Assembly: GCA_043769275.1 (NCBI GenBank)
Contig: JAYVJM010000097.1
Coordinates: 1 to 16,033 of the forward strand
Direction of reading: 5' to 3'
Source: JAYVJM01 sp043769275
GTDB lineage: Bacteria; Pseudomonadota; Gammaproteobacteria; Pseudomonadales; UBA7239
Length of the DNA: 16,033 nucleotides
Shown: positions 1 through 7,116 of the stretch, piece after piece
Numbering within the stretch: position 1 is the first letter of the stretch
Layout: every line of letters starts with the position of its first letter
The notes under the pieces: model-generated
What the model was told of the DNA's origin: nothing
Databases searched by the model: none
The model's input: the letters and a program-made list of their open reading frames with translations, nothing else
Program-made: the position numbers and the translations under genes

Positions 1-111
1 ATCCCTTCGCGCTTTGTCGGAAATTACTCATCAACGCATCGCGAGCCGCCTATGCAGAACTTCAGCAATTTAGGGCGGCTGCGTAACATCAGTTCTTAAA
101 AGGGAACAGCC
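1..111 (+). other. Left edge: possible frameshifted tail of an upstream gene, then orn leader
   Basis: No intact gene is visible. Frame 2 (2-49) reads LRALSEITHQRIASR and frame 3 (about 51-86) continues as AYAELQQFRAAA and a TAA stop at 84-86. Read together across a one-base shift near 45-52, these resemble the tail of an RsgA-type GTPase, a common neighbour of orn, but the match is by memory and short. Bases 87-111 are the orn leader, with AAGGGAA at about 99-105 as a ribosome binding site five bases before the orn ATG. Confidence 0.25.
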
Positions 112-654
112 ATGCGACACAAAGACAATTTAATTTGGATTGATCTGGAAATGACGGGCTTGAATCCAGACAGCGATGTGATTATTGAAATCGCAACGAT
201 TGTCACCGACTCGCAGCTCACCATCCTCGCTGAAGGCCCCATGCTGGCCATACGGCAATCGGCGGCTGTGATGGCGGCGATGGACGAATGGAATACCAAA
301 CAGCACGGCAAAAGCGGCCTCACGGCGCGCGTACTGGCGAGCACTGTGAGCGCGCAAGAAGCCGAACAGCAAACACTGGCGTTTTTACAGCAATGGGTGC
401 CGCACGGTACCTCGCCCATTTGCGGCAACAGTATTTGTCAGGATCGCCGCTTTCTGGCGCGCCATATGAGAGAACTGGAGGCATTTTTTCACTATCGTAA
501 TTTAGATGTGAGCACCGTCAAAGAGTTGGCCAAACGCTGGAAACCGCACGTGCTTGCAGGCGTCAAAAAACACAGCATGCATTTGGCATTGGATGATATT
601 CGTGACTCCATTGAAGAATTGCGGCATTACCGCCAGCATTTTTTTTCAGCTTGA
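112..654 (+). CDS. orn: Oligoribonuclease (3'-5' exoribonuclease, DEDDh family)
   Basis: Cytoplasmic exonuclease that degrades two- to five-nucleotide RNAs, including pGpG from cyclic di-GMP breakdown, to mononucleotides. The 180-residue product has the family's usual length (about 181 in E. coli). The DEDDh exonuclease motifs are visible: WIDLEMTGL near residues 9-17 supplies the first Asp and Glu, [11 protein letters not shown] near residue 104 supplies the second Asp, and [17 protein letters not shown] near residue 154 supplies the catalytic His and last Asp. The ATG at 112 follows a good AAGGGAA ribosome binding site. It is the only rightward gene before the leftward ribH-pgpA operon and meets pgpA tail to tail, with a repeat hairpin between them. 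Confidence 0.97.
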   Translation: MRHKDNLIWIDLEMTGLNPDSDVIIEIATIVTDSQLTILAEGPMLAIRQSAAVMAAMDEWNTKQHGKSGLTARVLASTVSAQEAEQQTLAFLQQWVPHGTSPICGNSICQDRRFLARHMRELEAFFHYRNLDVSTVKELAKRWKPHVLAGVKKHSMHLALDDIRDSIEELRHYRQHFFSA

Positions 655-706
655 TGGCGGGAATGCTACAGGCGAGCGGTTAACTCATGTTGCGCATGGC
701 AGGAAT

Positions 707-747
707 AACCCCTCTCCCCAACCCCTCTCCCACAAGGAGAGAGGGGT
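707..747. repeat. CCCTCTCC-type intergenic repeat with terminator-like hairpin
   Basis: Two pyrimidine-rich copies of CCCCTCTCCC(C) lie in tandem, and the second forms a hairpin: ACCCCTCTC at 721-729 pairs with GAGAGGGGT at 739-747 around a nine-base loop. It sits between the convergent ends of orn (654) and pgpA (754). Repeats of this type, which translate to the spurious peptide NPSPQPLSHKERG, are widespread in bacterial intergenic DNA. It may act as a bidirectional terminator, though no strong T run follows. Confidence 0.65.
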
Positions 748-753
748 CTAAGC

Positions 754-1260
754 TCAGCGCTGCATAACATCAGTCAACACGCCACTCCACAACAGCGCTT
801 GCAAACAAACACCTGCCAATGCGCCTGCCAGCACATCATCGAGCATGATGCCCAGGCCGCCGTGTATGTGTCGGTCGCACCATGAGATAGGCCAAGGTTT
901 CCAGATATCAAACAAACGAAACAACACAAAGGCCATCAATATCGTCACCCAATTGATGGGTGCTAAAAACAAAGTGAGCCAATAGCCGAGCATTTCATCC
1001 CACACAATGCCGCCATGATCGTGTGCGCGCATGTCTTGTGCTACGGTTTCACACAGCCATACACCCAGCGCAAACGCGGCCAGCAATAGCAAGGCATAAA
1101 GCCAAACGGGCAAAAACATCAGCAGCGCACAAAAAGGCACAGCCGCCAGCGTTCCCCACGTGCCAGGGGCTTTTTTAGCAAGCCCTGCGCCAAAACCAAA
1201 AGCCAAGCAGTGACGCAGGTTACGAAAAACACGCGGGTTAATGGACAGATCAAAAATCAT
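754..1260 (-). CDS. pgpA: Phosphatidylglycerophosphatase A
   Basis: Inner-membrane enzyme that dephosphorylates phosphatidylglycerol phosphate to phosphatidylglycerol. From the ATG at 1260 the product has 168 residues, close to E. coli PgpA (172). Family signatures are present: GFGAGLAKKAPGTWGTLAA near the N-terminus, GGIVWDEMLGYW in the middle, and LFDIWKPWPISWCD followed by GGLGIMLDDVLAG toward the C-terminus, where the acidic residues are the likely metal and phosphate site. Hydrophobic stretches give about four membrane segments. The frame stays open upstream to 1341, but that part overlaps thiL. The 1260 start lies one base after the thiL stop, has no clear Shine-Dalgarno sequence and is presumably translationally coupled. 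Last gene of the ribH-nusB-thiL-pgpA operon. Confidence 0.94.
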   Translation of the reverse strand: MIFDLSINPRVFRNLRHCLAFGFGAGLAKKAPGTWGTLAAVPFCALLMFLPVWLYALLLLAAFALGVWLCETVAQDMRAHDHGGIVWDEMLGYWLTLFLAPINWVTILMAFVLFRLFDIWKPWPISWCDRHIHGGLGIMLDDVLAGALAGVCLQALLWSGVLTDVMQR

Positions 1261-1261
1261 G

Positions 1262-2221
1262 CTAAAAATGTCTGAAACCAGCGGATAACGAAGAGATAGA
1301 CGTGCCGTGTTTATCAAAAACCGTAACGCCGTCACCATCAACTATTTCGCCGATGCAAACAAGATTTTGCCGGCTTTGCAGTAACGCGCTGTGTATGGCG
1401 GGGGCCGTGAAACACAGGCGGTAATCGTCGCCACCGGCCAGTGCCCACTGTTGCGCCTGCGGGCTGTCTACGGCATCGCGCCAATGCGCAGACAACGGTA
1501 GGGCGTGCAGTTTAAGGCATGCCGCCACGCGGCTGGCGGTGCAGACATGGCCCAAATCGGCCAGCAAGCCATCGGAAACATCAATGCAAGCGGTGGCGAT
1601 TGTGCGCAAATAAACACCCAAATCAAAGTCAATTTCGGGGCTATAAAAACGCTCCTGTAGATAAACACGCGCGGCTTCGGCTAGGTTCAAGCGCCCCTCA
1701 AGCAGTGCCAGTGCTGCTGCGCCATCACCTAAACAGCCAGATATCCATATGCAATTCCCTGCCTGTGCGCCGCTGCGTTTGATTGCTAAACCGGCAGGCA
1801 CAATCCCCAGCACCTGTATGCTGAGGCACAAAGCGCCGCGTGTGGTGTCACCGCCAATCAGCGGGCATTGCAAATGGGCGGCGGCGGCAAAAAGGCCGGT
1901 GGAGAAGGCGGCGAGCCAGTTTTCATCGGCCGACGGCAATGTGAGCGCGACGGTAAAACCCACGGGCGTGGCACCCATCGCAGCTAGGTCGCTGGCGGCG
2001 CAATGCAGGGCGCGTGTGGCGATGTGTGCGGGGGCTGTGTCAGCGGGAAAGTGTACGCTCGGCAGCTGTGTATCAACGGACACCACGAGCTTGTGGTTTG
2101 CAGGGATTGCCAGCACCGCACCGTCATCGCCTACGCCGGTTTTGATGTGGGGCGGCAAGTGAGCATCGGTAAAAAAACGCCGGATCAGCGCAAACTCATC
2201 CAGTGTCGGCACTGCAATCAA
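1262..2221 (-). CDS. thiL: Thiamine-monophosphate kinase
   Basis: Phosphorylates thiamine monophosphate to thiamine diphosphate with ATP, the last step of cofactor synthesis. The product is up to 319 residues (E. coli ThiL 325). It shows the PurM/ThiL-fold metal and nucleotide motifs: GVGDDGAVL near 29-37, SVDTQLPSVHF, DLAAMGATP, GGDTTRG, ISGCLGDGAAALALL, IDVSDGLLADLGH and LAGGDDYRL. The start shown is TTG, overlapping the nusB stop as TTGA. A GTG three codons in (2212, giving MPTLDEFALI) is a reasonable alternative and brings the N-terminus closer to typical family members. Its position between nusB and pgpA is the standard gammaproteobacterial order. Confidence 0.95.
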   Translation of the reverse strand: MIAVPTLDEFALIRRFFTDAHLPPHIKTGVGDDGAVLAIPANHKLVVSVDTQLPSVHFPADTAPAHIATRALHCAASDLAAMGATPVGFTVALTLPSADENWLAAFSTGLFAAAAHLQCPLIGGDTTRGALCLSIQVLGIVPAGLAIKRSGAQAGNCIWISGCLGDGAAALALLEGRLNLAEAARVYLQERFYSPEIDFDLGVYLRTIATACIDVSDGLLADLGHVCTASRVAACLKLHALPLSAHWRDAVDSPQAQQWALAGGDDYRLCFTAPAIHSALLQSRQNLVCIGEIVDGDGVTVFDKHGTSISSLSAGFRHF

Positions 2222-2715
2222 CTCTTGCGGGTTTCAGCAGGACGCAGGTCGTGGGCAACTTTTTCGAGCACGCCGTTCAAGTATTTATAACTGTCAGTGG
2301 GGCCAAATTTTTTGGATAAGCGCACCGCCTCATCGACCACTACACGCCACGGCACGTCCAGTCGCGTTTTCAGCTCGTAGGTTGATAAACGCAATTGCGC
2401 CAGCGAGACAGGGTCAAGATCGCGCAAAGCGCGATCCAAATAGCGGGCATAGTGCGCGTCTAAATCGCCCGCTTGGGCAATCACGCTGTACACCAGTTCG
2501 CGAAAATAGGGGCTATCGACGGCGGCCATGTCGTTGTCTGTGCGAAATTCCGCTTCGATTTGCACCGAATTTGCACCGGTCAAAATCCACTGATAAAGCG
2601 CTTGCACTGCGTGATGGCGGGCTTTTTGGCGCGCGCCAATCTCAAGGTTGCTCATGGCGGACGTTGCCGTCGCGCCAGCGAAGTTTATGTGGGCAGTTTC
2701 TAGCGGGCTTGTCAT
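2218..2715 (-). CDS. nusB: Transcription antitermination protein NusB
   Basis: All-helical RNA-binding protein that pairs with NusE/S10 on boxA to promote antitermination of rRNA operons. The core begins ARQKARHHAVQALYQW around residue 28 and ends with VDEAVRLSKKFGPTDSYKY and NGVLEKVA, both diagnostic. From the ATG at 2715 the protein is 165 residues, about 25 longer at the N-terminus than E. coli NusB (139). The extra segment is not recognisable, and an internal ATG at 2655 (MSNLEIGARQKAR) would give a more usual length. The ATG at 2715 shares one base with the ribH stop (TGATG). A GTG one codon earlier (2718) is also possible. No Shine-Dalgarno sequence is evident before either early start, which fits coupling to ribH. 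Confidence 0.95.
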   Translation of the reverse strand: MTSPLETAHINFAGATATSAMSNLEIGARQKARHHAVQALYQWILTGANSVQIEAEFRTDNDMAAVDSPYFRELVYSVIAQAGDLDAHYARYLDRALRDLDPVSLAQLRLSTYELKTRLDVPWRVVVDEAVRLSKKFGPTDSYKYLNGVLEKVAHDLRPAETRKS

Positions 2716-3206
2716 CACAACTGCGTCAGCAAGCTGACCATCTCTAGCGCGGCCAGCGTGGCTTCTGTTCCTTTGTTGCCAGCTTTTGTGCCGGCACGTT
2801 CGATGGCTTGTTCAATGTTGTCTACGGTGAGCACGCCAAAGGAAATAGGAATGCCTGAATTTAAGCTAACCTGCGCCAGACCCTTTACGCATTCACCCGC
2901 GACATACTCAAAGTGTGGCGTGCCGCCGCGTATCACGGCTCCCAGCGCGATGATTGCATCGAAGCGCTGCTGGTTTGCCAATTTTTGCGCGACGATAGGC
3001 AGCTCAAAAGCACCCGGTGCGCGCACAATCGTGATGTGCTCGTCACTCACACCATGACGGCGTAGGGTATCCAGCGCACCCAGCAGGAGGCTTTCCACGA
3101 CAAAACCGTTCCAGCGCGACACCAACACAGCAAAGTGAGCTTTTGTGGGCGTAAAGTCGCCTTCGATTGTTTTAATGCCTGTCATGATGGTTTTAATGCC
3201 TGTCAT
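2715..3206 (-). CDS. ribH: 6,7-dimethyl-8-ribityllumazine synthase
   Basis: Condenses the ribitylamino-uracil intermediate with 3,4-dihydroxybutanone 4-phosphate to form lumazine, the penultimate step of riboflavin synthesis. The 163-residue product has the family motifs [13 protein letters not shown] (29-41), [17 protein letters not shown] (61-77), [16 protein letters not shown] (87-102, with the probable catalytic His98), [11 protein letters not shown] and KAGNKGTEA. The N-terminus is odd: MTGIKTI occurs twice in a row, encoded by a 21-bp tandem duplication, so a second ATG at 3185 is available. GGAG six bases before the first ATG supports the 3206 start. First gene of the leftward operon, overlapping nusB. 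No FMN riboswitch-like leader is visible. Confidence 0.96.
   Translation of the reverse strand: MTGIKTIMTGIKTIEGDFTPTKAHFAVLVSRWNGFVVESLLLGALDTLRRHGVSDEHITIVRAPGAFELPIVAQKLANQQRFDAIIALGAVIRGGTPHFEYVAGECVKGLAQVSLNSGIPISFGVLTVDNIEQAIERAGTKAGNKGTEATLAALEMVSLLTQL
3165..3206 (-). repeat. 21-bp tandem duplication at the ribH start
   Basis: Two adjacent 21-base units beginning ATGACAGGCATTAAAAC differ at a single third-codon position (ACC versus ACA) and encode MTGIKTI twice. Both units carry an in-frame ATG, but only the outer one is preceded by a GGAG at proper spacing. The near identity suggests a recent duplication that added seven residues ahead of the conserved enzyme core. Confidence 0.85.
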
Positions 3207-3309
3207 AATGCACTCCGGGCTTGATCTGTTTCGAGGGGCTGTAAGTTTACACGAAGCCCAAGTGTAGACACAGCCTTGCCGCGCGGCATCAGCACGGTTT
3301 GGCGTAGGC

Positions 3310-3318
3310 TGCTACAAT
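3310..3318 (+). promoter_or_regulatory. Probable extended -10 promoter of purM
   Basis: TGCTACAAT is an extended -10 element (TGn plus TACAAT, five of six consensus bases). No convincing -35 hexamer lies 17 bases upstream, as is common for extended -10 promoters. Transcription would start near 3325, downstream of the ATG at 3317, which argues that the purM start is at 3386. It lies in the divergent gap between ribH and purM. Confidence 0.45.
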
Positions 3319-3385
3319 GCCGAACCGCTTTTTACCTTCCCTTCGTCTGAGCCCAACAGACTCCGCCACAAGAGTGTATGCCTTC

Positions 3386-4468
3386 ATGAGTGACGAAATA
3401 AACCGCCCTTCTGCTTCCCTCAGCTACAAACAGGCAGGTGTTGATATCGATGCCGGCAGTGCTTTGGTCGAGCGCATCAAAACGGTGGTAAAAAAGACCC
3501 GTCGTTCTGGTGTGATTAGCGGACTGGGCGGGTTTGGCGCGCTGTTTGAGATACCAAGCCACTACAAACAACCCGTTTTAGTCTCTGGCACCGACGGCGT
3601 TGGCACAAAACTACGCTTGGCGATTGATTTGCAAAAACACGATACCGTGGGTATTGATCTGGTTGCTATGTGCGCGAATGATCTGGTGGTATGTGGCGCA
3701 GAGCCTTTGTTTTTTTTAGATTATTACGCCACCGGAAAGCTGAACGTAGACACCGCAGCGGAGGTTATTGCGGGTATAGGAAAGGGCTGCGAGCTGGCAG
3801 GATGCGCGCTGGTGGGCGGCGAAACCGCTGAAATGCCTGGCATGTACGCAGGCGACGACTACGACATGGCAGGCTTTTGTGTTGGGGTCGTGGAAAAAAA
3901 CAACCTCATTGATGGCACCAACGTACATGTGGGGGACGCGTTGATCGCATTGGCTTCTTCCGGCCCGCATTCCAATGGTTACTCATTAATTCGCAAAATA
4001 CTGGAGGTTTCTGGGTGTGATGCCAGAACAGAGATGATTTCAGGCAAGCCGCTATCTGAACGCCTGATGGCACCAACGCGTATTTATGTGAAATCTATCT
4101 TGCACTTGATCCGCATGGTCGATGTGCGCGCAATTGCGCATATCACCGGCGGCGGCCTGCTCGAAAATGTGCCGCGTGTACTACCCAAAGGCACGAAAGC
4201 CGTGATTGATACCGGAAGTTGGCAGCAAAGTCCGGCTTTTAACTGGCTGCAAACGCATGGCAATGTCGACAGCATGGAAATGTTGCGTACTTTTAACTGC
4301 GGCGTGGGCATGGTCGTGTGCGTCCCCCAAAAAGACGTGGCGAACACGCTGGGGACGTTAGCGGGCCTTGGGGAAACCGCCTGCGTGATTGGCTGTATCG
4401 AAAAAGCCTCGGCAGACGACGCGCCCTTTGTTGAAATCACCAACAGCAAAACGCTTGCTGGCCTCTGA
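3386..4468 (+). CDS. purM: Phosphoribosylformylglycinamidine cyclo-ligase (AIR synthetase)
   Basis: ATP-dependent ring closure of FGAM to aminoimidazole ribotide in de novo purine synthesis. From the ATG at 3386 the product has 360 residues (E. coli about 345). Signatures include [12 protein letters not shown] at the N-terminus, [13 protein letters not shown] (67-79), [19 protein letters not shown] and [20 protein letters not shown] (144-163), the ATP and metal sites, then [14 protein letters not shown] and [16 protein letters not shown]. The frame extends upstream to an ATG at 3317, but that codon overlaps the likely -10 element and its extra residues are unlike the family. purN begins two bases after the stop, so the two genes form an operon. 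Confidence 0.96.
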   Translation: MSDEINRPSASLSYKQAGVDIDAGSALVERIKTVVKKTRRSGVISGLGGFGALFEIPSHYKQPVLVSGTDGVGTKLRLAIDLQKHDTVGIDLVAMCANDLVVCGAEPLFFLDYYATGKLNVDTAAEVIAGIGKGCELAGCALVGGETAEMPGMYAGDDYDMAGFCVGVVEKNNLIDGTNVHVGDALIALASSGPHSNGYSLIRKILEVSGCDARTEMISGKPLSERLMAPTRIYVKSILHLIRMVDVRAIAHITGGGLLENVPRVLPKGTKAVIDTGSWQQSPAFNWLQTHGNVDSMEMLRTFNCGVGMVVCVPQKDVANTLGTLAGLGETACVIGCIEKASADDAPFVEITNSKTLAGL

Positions 4469-4470
4469 TT

Positions 4471-5136
4471 ATGGTCGCTGACGTAGCGATGCCGCGCCTG
4501 CCGCGTCTTGTGGTACTTATTTCAGGTGGCGGCAGTAATTTGCAAGCATTTATAGACGCTATCACCGCCGGCACGCTGCGCGCGGTCATCGCGTGCGTTA
4601 TCAGTAACCGACCGCTCGCGCACGGATTACAGCGTGCAGAACAGGCGGGAATCGCCACCTGCGTACTTGAACACACCGACTTTTCCAGCCGAGAAGACTA
4701 TGACCATGCGCTGCTGGCCGCCGTGCAGCAATGCCAACCAGACTTAGTGTTGCTGGCGGGATTTATGCGTTTTCTCACGGCGGTATTTGTAGACCCGCTG
4801 TACGGAAAACTCATCAACATCCACCCGTCGCTACTGCCGAAATATACAGGGCTGCACACACATCAACGCGCCATTGAAGCCGGTGACAGCGAAGCCGGTG
4901 TCACAGTACATTTTGTGTCGCCAGAGCTGGATTCCGGCCCCGCTATTATCCAAGCGCGTGTGCCAGTATTAAGGCAGGACACGGCGGATATATTGGCCGC
5001 GCGCGTACTCGCTGTGGAGCATCAGCTGTACCCGCTGGTGACGCAGTGGTTTTGTGAAGGTCGCCTGTATTGTGCAGGTGATGCTGTTTATTTTGATGAT
5101 CAAAAACTACCGCGCCACGGGAAAACGTATTTATGA
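4471..5136 (+). CDS. purN: Phosphoribosylglycinamide formyltransferase (GART 1)
   Basis: Transfers a formyl group from 10-formyltetrahydrofolate to GAR in purine synthesis. The 221-residue protein contains LISGGGSNLQAFIDAI (16-31, phosphate-binding loop), LLAGFMRFL (94-102), KLINIHPSLLPKYTGLHTH (113-131) and SEAGVTVHFVSPELDSGP (140-157). The catalytic Asn, His and Asp map to N116, H118 and D154, exactly ten residues beyond E. coli N106, H108 and D144. That suggests either a short N-terminal extension or that the internal ATG at residue 7 (MPRLPRLVVL) is used. It follows purM by two bases and overlaps the next gene by four (ATGA). Confidence 0.97.
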   Translation: MVADVAMPRLPRLVVLISGGGSNLQAFIDAITAGTLRAVIACVISNRPLAHGLQRAEQAGIATCVLEHTDFSSREDYDHALLAAVQQCQPDLVLLAGFMRFLTAVFVDPLYGKLINIHPSLLPKYTGLHTHQRAIEAGDSEAGVTVHFVSPELDSGPAIIQARVPVLRQDTADILAARVLAVEHQLYPLVTQWFCEGRLYCAGDAVYFDDQKLPRHGKTYL

Positions 5137-6035
5137 ACCGCACTTTTTCATCTCTTCGTTATTTAATGAGCAGACTATCTATTCTGTGTCTGGCGCTACC
5201 GTTGGCTAGTTTTTACGGTGGCGCACTGTCTGCCGCCACGCCCACCCCCTCAAGTGCCCCTGCTGTTATCCGCCAGCCAGCCACGCAACCTAACCCACCC
5301 GCGGCGGCGGCTCCCAGCCCGCCGCTGCCCATCGCTGCACCTAACCCGCCCATCGCCGCCCCAGTGACACACGCAGGTTTCACCGCTGTGTATCGCGCAT
5401 CTCTTAAGGGTTTGCCGCTACAGGCCACGCATACGCTAAAACGCGCGGGCAAGGACTGGTTGTTTTCCAGTATATCCAGTGGGTTTTTTGGTGAAATTGA
5501 GGAAAATTCGCTTTTTGCATACAGCGACAAAGGCATTCTTCCAAAAAGTTATACGTATCGGCGTAGTGTGTTGGGGCAAAATCGTGAAAATGCTTTGATT
5601 TACAACTACACCGACAAGCTGGCACTAAGCACCGCTGAAGAAAAAAGCTGGAAAATACCGCTGCGCGGCGAAGAACAAGATTTGGGCACTTATTTGCTGG
5701 CTTTGCGTGACGACGTGGCGCAGGGGAAAAAAGACAGTTGCTACCGTGTGGTGGAAGAGCGGGGCGTGGATGAGTACTGTTTTCGCGTCACCGGTCGGGA
5801 GATATTAGATACCGCCTTGGGCAAACTGCCGACGGTGGTGGTTGAGCGCGTGCGCAAGCCCAGCAGTCCCCGCCGCACCCGTTATTGGCTGGTGCCGTCG
5901 TTGGCATACAGCATCGCCAAACTGGAGCACCAGGAAAGCAAAGACCAGCTCGCTTATTCGCTAGAGCTGACGTCTTTCCAGCCTGAGCCTGACAAAAAAA
6001 AGTCCAGCACGATTAAGCCCCCCCACAAAAAATAA
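5133..6035 (+). CDS. DUF3108 domain periplasmic protein
   Basis: A 300-residue exported protein of the DUF3108 family, function unknown, often found directly after purN in Pseudomonas relatives. Residues 1-35 form a signal peptide (Arg, then LSILCLALPLASFYGG, cleavage near ALSAA; the Met at residue 12 is an alternative start). Residues about 36-80 are a Pro/Ala-rich, low-complexity linker. From residue 80 the family domain follows, with FTAVYRASLKGLPLQATHTL, LPKSYTYRRS, DLGTYLLALRDDVAQG, YCFRVTGREILDTALGKL and TRYWLVPSLAYSIAKLEH. The C-terminus is a Lys/Pro-rich tail. The ATG overlaps the purN stop, so it is the last gene of that operon. Domain assignment is from recognised motifs, not a search. 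Confidence 0.85.
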   Translation: MNRTFSSLRYLMSRLSILCLALPLASFYGGALSAATPTPSSAPAVIRQPATQPNPPAAAAPSPPLPIAAPNPPIAAPVTHAGFTAVYRASLKGLPLQATHTLKRAGKDWLFSSISSGFFGEIEENSLFAYSDKGILPKSYTYRRSVLGQNRENALIYNYTDKLALSTAEEKSWKIPLRGEEQDLGTYLLALRDDVAQGKKDSCYRVVEERGVDEYCFRVTGREILDTALGKLPTVVVERVRKPSSPRRTRYWLVPSLAYSIAKLEHQESKDQLAYSLELTSFQPEPDKKKSSTIKPPHKK

Positions 6036-6072
6036 GGCTCGCAAAGTTTTTCATATTGGGAAAATACAGTTC

Positions 6073-6098
6073 CCTCGCCTAGAGTTTTAGGAGCGAGG
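6073..6098. terminator. Hairpin after the purM-purN-DUF3108 operon
   Basis: CCTCGCCTA at 6073-6081 pairs with TAGGAGCGAGG at 6088-6098, with a two-base bulge and a six-base loop, 38 bases past the DUF3108 stop. No T run follows, so it is a weak terminator candidate or an unassigned structure. Confidence 0.35.
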
Positions 6099-6155
6099 TG
6101 TCGAGTATTTGGCGTTCCAGTGCATTTTCCCGCGCTCCGCTAGTTGTGTAGCAGT

Positions 6156-6184
6156 GGTGTTTTTTGCTTCGAGCAACGAACACC
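6156..6184. repeat. 29-base imperfect inverted repeat upstream of the Cys-repeat gene
   Basis: GGTGTTT and TTGCT in the left arm pair with AGCAA and GAACACC in the right arm around a three-base loop: 12 pairs including one G-T, with one mismatch. It ends 32 bases before the ATG at 6217, so it lies in the leader or promoter region. It could be an operator or an RNA hairpin. No similar structure was seen upstream of the paralogue at 9377. Confidence 0.5.
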
Positions 6185-6216
6185 TTACGCAAATTAACGA
6201 GCTAAAAAGGTTTTTT

Positions 6217-7110
6217 ATGAAACGGATTGCACTGTGTACGGCTTTGTATATAACGGCAACGTGGGTGGGTATTGCCTTAAATCCACTTCATGCAAAAGCG
6301 ATTGCTGCTTGCGCGCACAATAAAACCGGTGCCTTAGTCGCCCACTCGTTCTGCATGCCACAGGAAAAGCCGCGCGTGATAGAGACCATGGTGGCGGATT
6401 CTCCTACAATATTAATCAGAACCTGCGTCAATAAAACCAGTCGGGTACTGCGGCAAAGTGAAGCTAAGTGCCGGCCAGCAGAGCGGCCACAGCCCTTCGT
6501 GATAGGCGCAAATGAAGGCCTCCTTTGTGTGACGGCATCTGCCAAGCTGCTTGTGCCGCAGCGTGTGCGCAAGACCGGCCGCGAATACTGTCCACCTAAC
6601 CAAGCAAAGCTGTTTTTCTTGGGTGCAGCCAACAACCCAGCACCAACACCAAATGCCGCTGAGGAAATTTCGAGTCGGCTGCCCGCTTTGCGTGACGCGG
6701 CTGCCTTGATTACAGCAAGTACAGACCCACATGCTTATGATGACAAAATGCCATCTTTGACGTTGCAGCTCAACGCGCTTTTTAAAATAGCGCATCCCCA
6801 TGCTGTGCTTGACACTTACGATGTTGCCAAACAAAAGCTGTACGACACGGCGGCGGCTATGGACCCCAGCGAAAAAACGATTTTTGATAACACGTATGCA
6901 GAGATGATAGCGGTGCGTTTTGGTAGCATTCCGCCAGGGGAATTAACCGCAGCAACAGAAACACTGCTGCCGATGCTGATTTTCCTTGCAGAAAAACAAG
7001 ACTCGCTTGCCACTCTGCCTTATAGTCTTGACCCCGTGAACCCCAGTCCGTCGGCACTATACAATGTCTTTTTTACGCAGGCGGTTACCTTTATTGACGA
7101 GGGTGTTTAG
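6217..7110 (+). CDS. Secreted Cys-repeat protein, paralogue 1 (unknown function)
   Basis: A 297-residue exported protein I do not recognise as a named family. AAGG six bases before the ATG at 6217 sets the start; a longer frame from TTG at 6109 lacks support. Residues 1-28 are a signal peptide. Three cysteine pairs follow: C32-C46, C70-C85 and C104-C125. The second cysteines read CMPQE, CRPAE and CPPNQ. The units resemble the CVNK-turn-C-x3-E repeats seen in many bacterial surface and collagen-like proteins, and disulfides are likely. Residues about 170-297 form a predicted mostly helical domain shared with the protein at 9377, with matching blocks DPH..D..MPSLT, TYD.AK..L, YAEMI..RF..IP and NPSPSALYNVF. 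The stop lies six bases from the convergent lolE stop. Confidence 0.8.
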   Translation: MKRIALCTALYITATWVGIALNPLHAKAIAACAHNKTGALVAHSFCMPQEKPRVIETMVADSPTILIRTCVNKTSRVLRQSEAKCRPAERPQPFVIGANEGLLCVTASAKLLVPQRVRKTGREYCPPNQAKLFFLGAANNPAPTPNAAEEISSRLPALRDAAALITASTDPHAYDDKMPSLTLQLNALFKIAHPHAVLDTYDVAKQKLYDTAAAMDPSEKTIFDNTYAEMIAVRFGSIPPGELTAATETLLPMLIFLAEKQDSLATLPYSLDPVNPSPSALYNVFFTQAVTFIDEGV

Positions 7111-7116
7111 TGCCGG

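Noticed and set aside
3207..3316. FMN riboswitch upstream of ribH
   Set aside because: The leader is short and shows none of the conserved RFN-element helices; ribH here appears driven by an ordinary promoter.
5213..5536. Leftward 107-codon frame opposite the DUF3108 gene
   Set aside because: Gly/Ala-rich shadow of the Pro/Ala-rich linker on the other strand.
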